From positions 62,001 to 126,000 of the forward strand of contig NZ_PDWN01000009.1 in assembly GCF_010093205.1 (NCBI RefSeq): a DNA stretch of 64,000 nt, in the 5' to 3' direction. Shown here one piece after another: positions 29,750 to 38,812 of this stretch (position 1 is its first letter; each line of letters opens with the position of its first letter). Origin of the DNA: Pseudoxanthomonas daejeonensis (lineage in GTDB: Bacteria > Pseudomonadota > Gammaproteobacteria > Xanthomonadales > Xanthomonadaceae). Under the pieces are notes generated by a model that ran no database searches, was not told where the DNA came from, and saw nothing but the letters and a program-made list of their open reading frames with translations. Made by a program: the position numbers and the translations under genes.

Positions 29750-30697
29750 ATGGCGCACAACCTGCTCAACCGCATCGACCAGAGGACCCGGCTCGCCGGC
29801 CACAACCGGCTGGCCCTGCTGCTGTTCCGGCTCGGCGGCCGCCAGCTGTTCGGCGTGAACGTGTTCAAGGTGCAGGAAGTGCTGCGCCGGCCGGCGCTGT
29901 TCCAGCTTCCGGGGCTGCCACCCCAGTTCGCCGGCGTGGCCGACGTGCGCGGCCGCTCGGTGCCGGTGCTGGACCTGGGCCTGGCCATCGGCCATCCCGA
30001 GCGCGATGGGTCCGGCGATGGCGAGAGCACGCACTACCTGGTGGTGACCGAATTCAACCGTTCGGTCCAGGGTTTCCTGGTCAGCGACGTGGAGCGGATC
30101 GTCAACATCGCGGTGGAAGACATCCACCCGCCGCCGGACCTGGGCGCGCAGGCCAGCTACCTGACCGCGGTCACCCGCTTCCAGGATGCGCTGATCCAGG
30201 TCATCGACGTGGAAAGCGTGCTGGCCGACATCACCCAGGCGCGGATGGACGCGACCCTGGACCCCGCGCTGGCGCTGCCCGCCGACGCCCCGCCGCTGCA
30301 GGTGCTGGTGGTGGACGACTCGCGCGTGGCCCGGCAGCAGATCCGCAGCGTGCTGGACCAGCTCGGCGTGGGCGTCACCCTGCTCTCCGACGGCCGCCAG
30401 GCGCTGGACCACCTCTTGCAGGTGCACGCTGCCGGCGAGAACCCGGCCGAACGCTACGCCATGGTCATCTCCGACATCGAGATGCCGGCCATGGACGGCT
30501 ACACCCTGACGACGGAAATCCGTCGCCACCCCGGGCTGGCCGGCCTGTACGTGCTGCTGCACACCTCGCTGTCGGGCGTGTTCAACAACGCCATGGTCGA
30601 GCGCGTGGGCGCCAACGCCTTCGTCGCCAAGTACAGCCCGCACGAGCTCGCCGAGCACGTGCTGGCGCGGCTGCACCAGGTCGCCCGCGCGGCCTGA
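29750..30697 (+). CDS. cheV: Chemotaxis coupling protein CheV
   Basis: Protein of 315 residues with a CheW-like domain (LLLFRLGGRQLFGVNVFKVQ near residue 22, ADVRGRSVPVLDLG) and a C-terminal receiver (VLVVDDSRVAR near 184, ISDIEMPAMDGYTLT, LHTSLSG). It links chemoreceptors to CheA, and its receiver may act in adaptation. ATG 29750 begins the standard MAxxLLxRID start; the upstream frame to 29657 is not CheV-like. There is no Shine-Dalgarno sequence. It is the first gene rightward of the flgA divergence and precedes flgB. Confidence 0.95.
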   Translation: MAHNLLNRIDQRTRLAGHNRLALLLFRLGGRQLFGVNVFKVQEVLRRPALFQLPGLPPQFAGVADVRGRSVPVLDLGLAIGHPERDGSGDGESTHYLVVTEFNRSVQGFLVSDVERIVNIAVEDIHPPPDLGAQASYLTAVTRFQDALIQVIDVESVLADITQARMDATLDPALALPADAPPLQVLVVDDSRVARQQIRSVLDQLGVGVTLLSDGRQALDHLLQVHAAGENPAERYAMVISDIEMPAMDGYTLTTEIRRHPGLAGLYVLLHTSLSGVFNNAMVERVGANAFVAKYSPHELAEHVLARLHQVARAA

Positions 30698-30750
30698 GGC
30701 CCACCGGCGGCGCGGTTCACGGCCCCGGCAGGCGGCCCTCCCGCTCCTTC

Positions 30751-30766
30751 TGGCACGGCGCTTGCC
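30751..30766 (+). promoter_or_regulatory. Sigma-54 promoter of flgBCDEF
   Basis: TGGCACGGCGCTTGCC, a near-perfect sigma-54 site with GG-N10-GC. Transcription should start about 22 bases before the flgB ATG. FleQ, encoded at 49209, is the likely activator. Confidence 0.85.
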
Positions 30767-30798
30767 TGTGTGACGGCAACGGTCCGTCCGGAGGCAGC

Positions 30799-31212
30799 AT
30801 GTCCAATCCGATCTCTTCCTACATGGGTGTCCACGCCGACGCCTTGCCCCTGCGCGAGCAGCGGATGAAGCTCATCGCCAGCAACCTGGCGAACGCGGAT
30901 ACGCCCGGCTACAAGGCCCAGGACATGGACTTCAACGCCGCGCTGGGCGCGGCGCGGATGCAACGCGAAGGCCTGGCGCCGGCCACGGGCCTGGCCACGA
31001 CCCGCGAGGGCCACCTGTCCGATGCGATCGCCACCGGCCAGCTGCCGTTCCAGCTCACCCGCCAGTCCAGCCAGCCCAGCCTCGACGGCAACACCGTCGA
31101 TCCGGATGCCGAGCGCGCCGCCTACGGCCGCGCCGCACTGGAATACCGCGCGTCGCTGAGCTTCCTCGAATCCAAGGTGCGCACGCTGCTCACCGCCATC
31201 ACCGGCCAGTAA
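30799..31212 (+). CDS. flgB: Flagellar basal-body rod protein FlgB
   Basis: Proximal rod subunit of 137 residues. The N-terminal rod signature is LIASNLANADTPGYKAQDMDF near residue 25, and the C-terminal heptad helix is ALEYRASLSFLESKVRTLLTAI. It is secreted by the flagellar type III system. GGAGG lies four bases before the ATG at 30799. First gene of the flgBCDEF unit, under a sigma-54 promoter. Confidence 0.96.
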   Translation: MSNPISSYMGVHADALPLREQRMKLIASNLANADTPGYKAQDMDFNAALGAARMQREGLAPATGLATTREGHLSDAIATGQLPFQLTRQSSQPSLDGNTVDPDAERAAYGRAALEYRASLSFLESKVRTLLTAITGQ

Positions 31213-31241
31213 GACCGGCCCACAGGGAACACGTCGCCGCC

Positions 31242-31649
31242 ATGAGCAACCTGCCGATCTTCGACGTCGCCGGCTCCGCGCTGCAGGCGCAGTCCGTGCG
31301 CCTGAGCACCATCGCCAGCAACCTGGCCAATGCCGACTCGGTGGCCGGTTCGGCCGATGCGGTCTACAAGCCGCTGGAGCCGGTGTTCCAGGCCCAGGCC
31401 AACAGCCGCGACCCCAGCCTCACCGGCGTGCGCGTGCGCGAGATCGCGCAAAGCGAAGCACCGCCGGTGCGCCGCTACGAACCGGGCCATCCGCTGGCCG
31501 ACGCCGACGGCTACGTGTTCTCGCCCGACGTCGATCCGGTCGCGCAAATGGTCAACCTCATTTCCGCTTCGCGCAGCTACCAGGCTGGCGTGGAAGTCAT
31601 CAACACGGCCAAGGATCTCGCCCTGGCCACCCTGACGATGGGCCGCTGA
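31242..31649 (+). CDS. flgC: Flagellar basal-body rod protein FlgC
   Basis: Rod protein of 135 residues. The N-terminal motif STIASNLANADSVAGSADAV and the C-terminal FSPDVDPVAQMVNLISASRS and YQAGVEVINTAKDLALATL match FlgC. It lies 29 bases after flgB and 11 before flgD. Confidence 0.96.
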   Translation: MSNLPIFDVAGSALQAQSVRLSTIASNLANADSVAGSADAVYKPLEPVFQAQANSRDPSLTGVRVREIAQSEAPPVRRYEPGHPLADADGYVFSPDVDPVAQMVNLISASRSYQAGVEVINTAKDLALATLTMGR

Positions 31650-31660
31650 GGAACCCGCGC

Positions 31661-32326
31661 ATGAGCACGATTGGCAGCGATATCTATTCCAGCCTCGGGA
31701 TGACCGGCAACACCTCCACCAAGAAGAAGGAGGAGTCGCTGGGCCAGGCCGACTTCCTGCGCCTGATGACCGAGCAGCTCCAGCACCAGGATCCGCTCAA
31801 GCCGATGGAGAACAGTGCCTTCCTCGGCCAGCTCGCGCAGTTCTCGACCGTGCAGGGCATCCAGGACCTCAACTCGCAGGTGCAGGGCTTCTCCACCTCG
31901 CTGGGCAACGACCAGGTGCTGCGGGGTGCGGCGCTGGTCGGCCGCCAGGTGCTGGTGCCCTCGTCCAAGCTCGCGCTCGGCGCCGACGGTGGCGCCAGCG
32001 GCGCGGTCGCCGCACCCGGCGCCGGCAACGTGACCTTCACCATCACCGATGCCAACGGCCAGAAGGTGCACGACTTCACCCTCGCCGCGACCAAGGCCGG
32101 CGAAGTCGCGTTTAACTGGGACGGCAAGGACGCGCTCGGCAACCGCCTGCCCGCCGGCAGCTACGGCATCACCGCCAGCCACGCCGGCAGCGACGGCACC
32201 AACACCAAGGTCGACACCTACGTGAAGGGCACCGTCGACAGCGTCACCGTCGGTACCGACGGCCTCTACCTCGACCTGCCCGGACTGGGCACCGTTCCCC
32301 TCGACTACGTGCTCCGCGTCAGCTGA
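31661..32326 (+). CDS. flgD: Flagellar hook capping protein FlgD
   Basis: Hook scaffold of 221 residues that caps the growing hook and is later lost. N-terminal QADFLRLMTEQLQHQDPLKP near residue 28 is diagnostic. The C-terminal FlgD Ig-like domain has FTITDANGQKVHDFTLAATK, FNWDGKDALGNRLPAGSYGI. AGGAA precedes the ATG by seven bases. Confidence 0.96.
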   Translation: MSTIGSDIYSSLGMTGNTSTKKKEESLGQADFLRLMTEQLQHQDPLKPMENSAFLGQLAQFSTVQGIQDLNSQVQGFSTSLGNDQVLRGAALVGRQVLVPSSKLALGADGGASGAVAAPGAGNVTFTITDANGQKVHDFTLAATKAGEVAFNWDGKDALGNRLPAGSYGITASHAGSDGTNTKVDTYVKGTVDSVTVGTDGLYLDLPGLGTVPLDYVLRVS

Positions 32327-32373
32327 GCCTCCTTCCCGCACGCGACACGCAAGACTTCATCCAGGAGTCCGCC

Positions 32374-33597
32374 ATGAGCTTCAACACTTCACTGTCCGGC
32401 ATCAACGCGGCCAATTCCGACCTCAACGTCACCGCGAACAACATCGCCAACGTCAACACGACCGGCTACAAGGAATCGCGCGCCGAATTCGCCGACCTGT
32501 TCTCGTACACGACCTACGGCCTGTCGCGCAACGCGATCGGCGCCGGCGTGAAGGTCAGCAACGTCGCCCAGCAGTTCTCGCAAGGCAACATCGACCCGAC
32601 CGGGCGCAGCCTGGATTTCGCGGTCGACGGCGAAGGTTTCTTCACGGTGAACAAGAACGGCAACACGCTGTACACGCGCGCCGGCAACTTCCAGACCGAC
32701 AACCAGGGTTTCGTGGTGACGCCGGACGGTGCGCGCCTGCAGGTGTTCGCGCCCAACGCCGGCGGCAACGGCTTCGACGTGGGCCGCCTGAGCGACCTGC
32801 AGCTGCTGACCACCGACAGTCCGCCGGCGCAGACCTCCAGCGTCGACCTGATGGTGACCTTGCCGGGCAACGCCGCGGCCCCGGTCACCACGCCGTTCGA
32901 CCCGGCCGACCCGAACAGCTACACCTCCTCCAGCGGCGGCGTCACCGTGTACGACTCGCTGGGCGTGAGCCACGTGCAGACCTCGTATTTCGTCAAGACC
33001 GCCACGCCCAACGAGTGGCAGGTCCACAACTACGTCGACGGCACTGCGGTCGGCGCGCCGACCACGCTGCAGTTCTCCTCCACCGGCACGCTGCTGACCC
33101 CGGCCAACGGCCAGGTCGTGATGGACCCGTACACGCCGGGCACCGGCGCCGGCGTGCTCAACATGACCCTGGACCTGTCCGGAAGCACCCAGTACGGCGG
33201 CAGCTTCGCCCTGCGCGACGTGCACCAGGACGGTTATGCCGCAGGCAAGCTCAGCGAGATCAGCGTGGCCGAGGACGGCGTGGTGTTCGCCCGCTACACC
33301 AACGGCGACGACGTGGCCCTGGGCCAGGTCGTGCTGACCAATTTCGTCAATCCGCAGGGCCTGCAGTCGCAGGGCAACAACCAGTGGGGCGCGACCCACG
33401 CGTCGGGCACGCCGCGCACCGGTGCGCCGGACAGCTCGGACTTCGGCCAGATCCAGGCCGGCGCGCTGGAATCGTCGACCGTGGACCTGACCGAGCAGCT
33501 GGTGAACATGATCGTGGCCCAGCGCAACTTCCAGGCCAACGCGCAGATGATCTCCACCCAGGACCAGGCCACCCAGACGGTGATCAACATCCGCTGA
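32374..33597 (+). CDS. flgE: Flagellar hook protein FlgE
   Basis: Hook subunit of 407 residues. The N terminus has SGINAANSDLNVTANNIANV and NTTGYKESRAEFADLF, the middle has the FlgE D2-type beta region with VTVYDSLGVSHVQTSYFVK, and the C terminus has ESSTVDLTEQLVNMIVAQRN then FQANAQMIS. AGGAG lies six bases before the ATG. It follows flgD and precedes flgF. Confidence 0.97.
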   Translation: MSFNTSLSGINAANSDLNVTANNIANVNTTGYKESRAEFADLFSYTTYGLSRNAIGAGVKVSNVAQQFSQGNIDPTGRSLDFAVDGEGFFTVNKNGNTLYTRAGNFQTDNQGFVVTPDGARLQVFAPNAGGNGFDVGRLSDLQLLTTDSPPAQTSSVDLMVTLPGNAAAPVTTPFDPADPNSYTSSSGGVTVYDSLGVSHVQTSYFVKTATPNEWQVHNYVDGTAVGAPTTLQFSSTGTLLTPANGQVVMDPYTPGTGAGVLNMTLDLSGSTQYGGSFALRDVHQDGYAAGKLSEISVAEDGVVFARYTNGDDVALGQVVLTNFVNPQGLQSQGNNQWGATHASGTPRTGAPDSSDFGQIQAGALESSTVDLTEQLVNMIVAQRNFQANAQMISTQDQATQTVINIR

Positions 33598-33646
33598 TGC
33601 GGATGGACCGCACGCAACCCGCCTGTAGACCGAAAAGAGATTTCGC

Positions 33647-34396
33647 ATGGACAAGGCCCTCTATGTCGCGATGACCGGTGCGCGCGCCACCCTGCAGGCG
33701 CAGGGCACGGTGTCGCACAACCTCGCCAACGCCGACACTGCCGGCTTCAAGGCGGCGCTGGCCAACACCGAGGCCTTTCCGGTGCGTGGACCGGGCTACG
33801 CGTCGCGCACCGCGGCCATGCACATCGACGAGGGCTTCGACGCCCGCGCCGGTGCGCAGCAGGTCACCGGAAATCCGCTGGACGTCTCGCTGCAGGCCGA
33901 CCGCTGGCTGGCCGTGCAGGCACCCGACGGAAGCGAGGCCTACACCCGCGCCGGGAACCTGTCGCTGACCCCGAACGGGCAGCTGGTCACCGCCGGCGGG
34001 CGCGCCTTGCTGGACCAGGAGGGCAACCCGATCGCCCTGCCCCCGCACCAGTCGCTGGAAATCGGCCAGGACGGCACGATCTCGATCGTGCCGCTGGGCG
34101 AAGGCGCCGACACGATGGCCATCGTCGGTCGGCTGAAGGTGGTGGAAGCCACGCCAGACCGGCTGGCCCGCGGGCTGGACGGGCTGATGCGCAACACCGA
34201 CCCGCGCCAGCCACTCGCGCAGGCGCCGGGCGCGGTGATGGCCACCGGCGCGCTCGAGCAGAGCAACGTCGATGCGGCCGGTGCGCTGGTGCAGATGATC
34301 CAGCTGCAACGCCAGTTCGAAATGCAGGTCAAGGTGATCCAGCGCGGCGACGACAACGCGCAGGCCTCCAACTCGCTGCTGCGCCTGGGCGGCTGA
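33647..34396 (+). CDS. flgF: Flagellar basal-body rod protein FlgF
   Basis: Rod protein of 249 residues. N-terminal MDKALYVAMTGARATLQAQG and NLANADTAGFKAALAN, and C-terminal LEQSNVDAAGALVQMIQLQR then QFEMQVKVI, fit FlgF. It is the last gene of this unit: about 560 bases of non-coding sequence separate it from flgG, with a new promoter. Confidence 0.95.
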   Translation: MDKALYVAMTGARATLQAQGTVSHNLANADTAGFKAALANTEAFPVRGPGYASRTAAMHIDEGFDARAGAQQVTGNPLDVSLQADRWLAVQAPDGSEAYTRAGNLSLTPNGQLVTAGGRALLDQEGNPIALPPHQSLEIGQDGTISIVPLGEGADTMAIVGRLKVVEATPDRLARGLDGLMRNTDPRQPLAQAPGAVMATGALEQSNVDAAGALVQMIQLQRQFEMQVKVIQRGDDNAQASNSLLRLGG

Positions 34397-34505
34397 GGCC
34401 GGCATCCGGGAAGGCTTGGCGTAGGGGCCGCAAGGCGCAAGGCGCTGCCGTCAGACGGGCCGCGGTGTCGGAGGGCGCTGCAGCAAGAGCTCCCGCTTCG
34501 GAAGG

Positions 34506-34619
34506 GGCCGTCGTGCCCTGGGGGCAGCGCGCATCGCTCCGCTCCGGCGTTCTGCCTCCGAGGATCGAGCGCAGCATATCCCTGTGCTGCTTGCGCCCTA
34601 TCCCCAGGACACGACGGCC
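34506..34619. repeat. Imperfect inverted repeat, 18-base arms
   Basis: Arms at 34506-34523 and 34602-34619 pair at 17 of 18 positions (GGCCGTCGTG-CCCTGGGG type). The 78-base loop contains its own GCAGCA/TGCTGC hairpin. It resembles a decayed repeat module next to the REP-type pair. Confidence 0.55.
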
Positions 34620-34683
34620 TCGGGTCGCTTCCAGGGCGTGGCTTCGTTCTACGACACGCGTCGCCAGTGACCGGGCGCTTTCC

Positions 34684-34777
34684 TGTAGGAGCGGGCATGA
34701 CCGCGACACGGGCGCTGGAACCTCGGGGACATCGCCTGTGCCGACGCCCTCGGGTCGCGGTCATGCCCGCTCCTACA
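34684..34777. repeat. REP-type palindromic pair (GTAGGAGC family), copy 1
   Basis: Arms at 34684-34707 and 34754-34777 are perfect 24-base inverted repeats beginning TGTAGGAGCGGGCATG. Each arm has an inner GCGG/CCGC fold. GTAG-headed repeats of this kind are known as REP elements in Stenotrophomonas and relatives and are moved by RAYT transposases. A second pair with the same arm is at 42008-42140. Confidence 0.85.
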
Positions 34778-34900
34778 AAAGCAGGGCCACGGCATTCGGA
34801 TTTGAGCGGAGCCGCGGCTCGGCCCGAAGCCGGCCACCGCCGGCGCTTCCTACCTGCGCGCCAGGTCATCTCAGCCCCCGCCGATCCCCCGGCCCCGTTC

Positions 34901-34917
34901 TGGCACGCCGCATGCAT
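34901..34917 (+). promoter_or_regulatory. Sigma-54 promoter of flgGHIJKL
   Basis: TGGCACGCCGCATGCAT: GG and GC are ten bases apart, with ATGC instead of TTGC. The predicted start is about 29 bases before the flgG ATG. It makes the second half of the flg genes a separate unit. Confidence 0.75.
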
Positions 34918-34955
34918 CTGCACCGGCGTCAATCCGCCTCACGAGGTATCGCGCC

Positions 34956-35741
34956 ATGAATCAGGCACTCTGGGTCGCCAAGACCGGCTTGGATGCGCAG
35001 CAGACGCGCATGTCGGTGGTCTCCAACAACCTGGCCAACACCAACACCACCGGGTTCAAGCGCGACCGCGCCAACTTCGAGGACCTGCTGTACCAGCAGC
35101 TGCGCCAACCCGGCGGCTCGACCTCGGCGCAGACCCAGCTTCCGTCCGGCCTGCAGCTGGGAACCGGTGTGCGCGTGGTCTCGACCTCCAAGGATTTCCA
35201 GCAGGGCAACCCGCAGCAGACCGGACGCTCGCTGGACGTGATGATCAACGGCCGCGGCTTCTTCGAGGTGCTGATGCCCGACGGCAGCTCGGCCTATACC
35301 CGCGACGGCAGCTTCCAGGTCAACGCCCAGGGCGAGCTGGTCACCAGCAGCGGCTATCCGGTGCAGCCGGGCATCCAGATCCCCGAGGGCGCGCAGTCGA
35401 TGACCATCGGCAACGACGGCACGGTGACCGTGCAGATGGCCGGCGAAGGCCAGTCGCTGGAAGTGGGCTCGCTGAGCGTCACCGATTTCATCAATCCCGC
35501 GGGCCTGCAGGCGCGCGGCGAGAACCTCTACGTCGAGACCACCGCATCGGGCCCCGCCCAGAACGGCACGCCCGGCCTCAACGGCCTGGGCCTGGTCGTG
35601 CAGGGTTCTCTGGAAGGCAGCAACGTCAACGTGGTCGAGGAGCTGGTCAGCATGATCGAGACCCAGCGCGCCTACGAGATGAATGCCAAGGCCATCTCCA
35701 CCACCGACTCGATGCTCGGCTATCTGAACAGCAACGTCTGA
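34956..35741 (+). CDS. flgG: Flagellar distal rod protein FlgG
   Basis: Distal rod subunit of 261 residues, the usual length. N-terminal [40 protein letters not shown] and [11 protein letters not shown], and C-terminal [20 protein letters not shown] then [11 protein letters not shown], are typical. It heads the flgGHIJKL unit behind a sigma-54 promoter. Confidence 0.97.
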   Translation: MNQALWVAKTGLDAQQTRMSVVSNNLANTNTTGFKRDRANFEDLLYQQLRQPGGSTSAQTQLPSGLQLGTGVRVVSTSKDFQQGNPQQTGRSLDVMINGRGFFEVLMPDGSSAYTRDGSFQVNAQGELVTSSGYPVQPGIQIPEGAQSMTIGNDGTVTVQMAGEGQSLEVGSLSVTDFINPAGLQARGENLYVETTASGPAQNGTPGLNGLGLVVQGSLEGSNVNVVEELVSMIETQRAYEMNAKAISTTDSMLGYLNSNV

Positions 35742-35772
35742 CGGCCGCCACGGCGCCGCAGGAGACACCGCC

Positions 35773-36459
35773 ATGAAGACCCACGTCCTGACCGCCCTCG
35801 CCTTCCCGTGCGCCACGCTGCTGCTCGGTGGCTGCGTCGCCGCCGGCGACGTGCGCCCCTATCCGGCGATGGCGCCGGTCGTGCCGGTGGTCGCCCCCGT
35901 CGCGCAGGCCACGCCGGGTGCGATCTACCAGGCAGGTCCCGGCCTGTCGCTGTACTCGGACCGCATCGCGCGCGACGTCGGCGACCTGCTCACCATCAAC
36001 CTGGTCGAATCCACCACGGCGCAGACCAGCGCCACCACCCAGGTCGGCAAGACCAGCGACATCAGCATGTCGGCGCCGGAGATCCTCGGCGCACCGGTGA
36101 CGTACAACGGCCGCGACATCCTGTCGGCCACGATCAGCGGCGAGCGCGACTTCGACGGCCAGGGCAAGAGCAGCCAGAGCAACCGGCTGCAGGGCAGCGT
36201 GACCGTCACCGTGATCCAGCGCCTGCCCAACGGCAACCTGGTCGTGCAGGGCCAGAAGAACATGCGCCTGAACCAGGGCGACGAACTGGTCCAGATCCAG
36301 GGGATCGTGCGTCCGGCCGACATCAACCTGGACAACAGCGTGCCTTCCAGCCGCGTCGGCGAAGCGCGGATCGTCTACGGCGGCCGCGGCGCGATCGCCC
36401 AGTCCAACGCGATGGGCTGGCTGGGCCGCTTCTTCAACACGCGCCTGTATCCCTACTGA
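35773..36459 (+). CDS. flgH: Flagellar L-ring protein FlgH
   Basis: Outer-membrane lipoprotein of 228 residues forming the L ring. The lipobox is LLLGGC near residue 19. Signatures are GLSLYSDRIARDVGDLLTIN, LVEST and GQKNMRLNQGDELVQIQGIV, RPADI. AGGAGA lies six bases before the ATG. The gap to flgI is only nine bases and contains the start of a repeat element. Confidence 0.97.
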   Translation: MKTHVLTALAFPCATLLLGGCVAAGDVRPYPAMAPVVPVVAPVAQATPGAIYQAGPGLSLYSDRIARDVGDLLTINLVESTTAQTSATTQVGKTSDISMSAPEILGAPVTYNGRDILSATISGERDFDGQGKSSQSNRLQGSVTVTVIQRLPNGNLVVQGQKNMRLNQGDELVQIQGIVRPADINLDNSVPSSRVGEARIVYGGRGAIAQSNAMGWLGRFFNTRLYPY

Positions 36460-36468
36460 GAGCCCCAT

Positions 36469-36541
36469 ATGCGAGTCCTTCGCAAAAGCCCGCACGATGA
36501 CATGCGAGTCCCTCGCAAGAGCCCGCACATCCATGTGCGGG
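36469..36541 (+). repeat. Structured tandem repeat at the start of flgI
   Basis: A 27-base unit (ATGCGAGTCCTTCGC and following) occurs at 36469-36495 and 36502-36528 with 25 of 27 identical. Each unit folds as GCGA/TCGC. The second runs into CCCGCACAT-CC-ATGTGCGGG at 36522-36541, a perfect 9-base stem. The element covers all three candidate flgI start codons. Confidence 0.75.
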
Positions 36542-37647
36542 GGTTCAATGGGAAAATCCTCTTCGCTCTTGCGCTGCTGGCCGCGTTCCTCCCGGCCGCC
36601 CACGCCGAGCGGATCAAGGACCTGGCCCAGGTCGGCGGCGTGCGCGGCAACGCGCTGGTCGGCTACGGCCTGGTGGTCGGCCTGGACAACTCCGGCGACC
36701 GCACCAGCCAGGCGCCCTTCACCGTGCAGAGCCTGAAGAACATGCTCGGCGAGCTGGGCGTCAACGTCCCGCCCAACGTCAATCCGCAGCTCAAGAACGT
36801 GGCGGCGGTGGCGATCCACGCCGAGCTGCCGCCGTTCGCCAAGCCCGGCCAGACCATCGACATCACCGTGTCCTCGATCGGCAACGCGGTCTCGCTGCGC
36901 GGCGGCTCGCTGCTGATGGCGCCGATGAAGGGTGCCGACGGCCAGGTCTACGCGATCGCCCAGGGCAACCTGGTGGTCGGCGGCTTCGGCGCGCAGGGCA
37001 AGGACGGTTCGCGCGTGTCGGTGAACGTGCCCAGCGTCGGCCGCATTCCCAACGGCGCCACGGTCGAGCGCGCGGTGCCCAGCGCGCTGGATTCCGGTGG
37101 CGACATCACCCTGAACCTGCACCAGAACGATTTCACCACCGTCTCGCGCATGGTCGACGCGTTGAACGGCGCATTCGGTTCCGGTGCGGCGCGCGCGGTC
37201 GACGGCGTCACCGTGTCGGTGGCCGCACCGTCGGACCCGGGCGCGCGCATCGGTTTCCTGGCGCGCGTGGAGAACCTCGAGCTCACCCCCGGCACCGCAC
37301 CGGCCAAGGTCATCGTCAACGCGCGCACCGGCACCGTGGTCATCGGCGCGCAGGTGCGGGTGATGCCGGCCGCGGTCGCCCACGGCGCCCTCACCGTGAC
37401 CATCAGCGAAGCGGTGGACGTCAGCCAGCCCAACGCCTTCGGTGGCGGCCAGACCGTGGCCACGCCCTCCTCGACCATCAGCACCTCGCAGGAGGGCATC
37501 CGCATGTTCAAGTTCGAGGGTGGCACCACCCTGGACGAGATCGTGCGCGCGGTGAACGAAGTCGGCGCCGCGCCCGGCGACCTGATCGCGATCCTGGAAG
37601 CCTTGCGCCAGGCCGGTGCGCTGCGCGCGGAGCTGGAAGTGATCTGA
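36469..37647 (+). CDS. flgI: Flagellar P-ring protein FlgI
   Basis: Periplasmic P-ring subunit of about 370 mature residues. The mature start [20 protein letters not shown] and the body ([28 protein letters not shown]) are standard. The N terminus is not: two copies of MRVxRKSPH, 11 codons apart, precede the hydrophobic signal [18 protein letters not shown]. Possible starts are ATG 36469, ATG 36502 and GTG 36535, and none has a strong ribosome-binding site. I list the longest. The repeat-derived lead may be partly untranslated. It overlaps flgJ by one base. Confidence 0.93.
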   Translation: MRVLRKSPHDDMRVPRKSPHIHVRGFNGKILFALALLAAFLPAAHAERIKDLAQVGGVRGNALVGYGLVVGLDNSGDRTSQAPFTVQSLKNMLGELGVNVPPNVNPQLKNVAAVAIHAELPPFAKPGQTIDITVSSIGNAVSLRGGSLLMAPMKGADGQVYAIAQGNLVVGGFGAQGKDGSRVSVNVPSVGRIPNGATVERAVPSALDSGGDITLNLHQNDFTTVSRMVDALNGAFGSGAARAVDGVTVSVAAPSDPGARIGFLARVENLELTPGTAPAKVIVNARTGTVVIGAQVRVMPAAVAHGALTVTISEAVDVSQPNAFGGGQTVATPSSTISTSQEGIRMFKFEGGTTLDEIVRAVNEVGAAPGDLIAILEALRQAGALRAELEVI

Positions 37648-38807
37648 TGCGTATCGGGGCGCCCTCACCGATCGAACTGGCCAGCACGAACCGGCCCGAT
37701 GCCGCGCGCATCGACCAGGTCGCGCGCCAGCTCGAGGGCCAGTTCGCGCAGATGCTGGTCAAGAGCATGCGCGACGCCAGCTTCGGCGATTCGCTGTTCC
37801 CCGGCGAGAACCAGACCTTCCGCGACCTCTACGACCAGCAACTGTCCAAGGCCCTGACCGAGGGCAAGGGACTGGGCCTGGCGCCGATGATCGCGCGCCA
37901 GCTCGGCCGCCAGTCCGGCGTCGCCCCGCAGGCCGCACCGGCGCTGGACACGCAGTTGCCGGGCGCGGTCGACGCGCGGCCGGGCCCGACCCGGGCCGCA
38001 GCCGCGGCGCTGGCCTATTCGCGCGTCGGCGCCAGCGACAACACCTCCACCGCGGAAGTCGATCGCGCCCTGGACCTGATCGCCGGTCGCGATAGCGACG
38101 GCGGCGCGTCCGCGTCCACGTCGCCGCTGGACGCACTGGTCGCGCGGCTGATGGCCACGCCCCCCGCCGCGGCAACCGGCACGACCGATGCTGCCGCCGC
38201 GAGCGAGGCTGCCGCCAGCTTCGCGCCGCGCAGCCCCGAACAGTTCGTGGCCAAGATCTGGCACCACGCCCAGGCCGCGGCAAAGGAGCTGGGCGTGGAT
38301 GCCCGCGCGCTCGTCGCCCAGGCCGCGCTGGAGACCGGCTGGGGCCGCAAGCAGATCGAGCGCGGCGACGGTGCCAGCGCGCACAACCTGTTCGGGATCA
38401 AGGCCACCGGCTGGAAGGGCGAGCGCGTCACCAGCGGCACCCACGAATTCGTCGACGGCCGGCGCGTCAGCGAGACCGCCGACTTCCGCGCCTACGCCTC
38501 GCCGGCAGAAAGCTTCGCCGACTACGTGCGGATGCTGAAGAACAACCCGCGCTACCGCCAGGCCCTGCAGTCCGGCGGCGACGTGAAGCGCTTCGCCCAG
38601 GCTTTGCAGAGCGCCGGCTATGCCACCGATCCTTCCTACGCGGCCAAGATCGCCTCGATCGCCAACGGCCCGACCATCGGCCGCGCGGTGCAGGCGATCG
38701 CCGGCGTCGCCGCGCGCACGGGGGCCGATGCGGCCACCGGCGCCGGCGCCGTCGTGGCCACCGCCGCCGGCGCGCTCGGCTCCCTCGACGCCGCCTTCCG
38801 GAGATAA
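37647..38807 (+). CDS. flgJ: Flagellar rod-assembly peptidoglycan hydrolase FlgJ
   Basis: Protein of 386 residues with the rod-cap domain (QLEGQFAQMLVKSMRDASFG, DSLFPGENQTFRDLYDQQL) and a C-terminal glucosaminidase domain (ALVAQAALETGWGRKQIERG near residue 215, NLFGIKATGWKGERV). Glu in AALETGWG is the likely catalytic acid. A low-complexity Ala/Pro linker joins them. It digs the peptidoglycan hole for the rod. It starts on the last base of the flgI stop. Confidence 0.96.
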   Translation: MRIGAPSPIELASTNRPDAARIDQVARQLEGQFAQMLVKSMRDASFGDSLFPGENQTFRDLYDQQLSKALTEGKGLGLAPMIARQLGRQSGVAPQAAPALDTQLPGAVDARPGPTRAAAAALAYSRVGASDNTSTAEVDRALDLIAGRDSDGGASASTSPLDALVARLMATPPAAATGTTDAAAASEAAASFAPRSPEQFVAKIWHHAQAAAKELGVDARALVAQAALETGWGRKQIERGDGASAHNLFGIKATGWKGERVTSGTHEFVDGRRVSETADFRAYASPAESFADYVRMLKNNPRYRQALQSGGDVKRFAQALQSAGYATDPSYAAKIASIANGPTIGRAVQAIAGVAARTGADAATGAGAVVATAAGALGSLDAAFRR

Positions 38808-38812
38808 GCCCG

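Larger units (their letters stand above)
34397..34900. other. Long non-coding stretch splitting flgF from flgG
   Basis: No supportable gene lies here. The stretch holds an imperfect 18-base inverted repeat (34506-34523 and 34602-34619, one mismatch, with an inner GCAGCA/TGCTGC hairpin), then a perfect long palindromic pair (34684-34777) and the sigma-54 promoter just after it. Open frames across it have no protein-like features. In most flagellar clusters flgF and flgG are adjacent, so this looks like inserted repeat material. Confidence 0.7.

Noticed and set aside
35773-36459. Idea that flgH is interrupted by the repeat found at its 3' side
   Set aside because: The flgH frame is complete with a normal C terminus. 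The repeat begins only after its stop codon.
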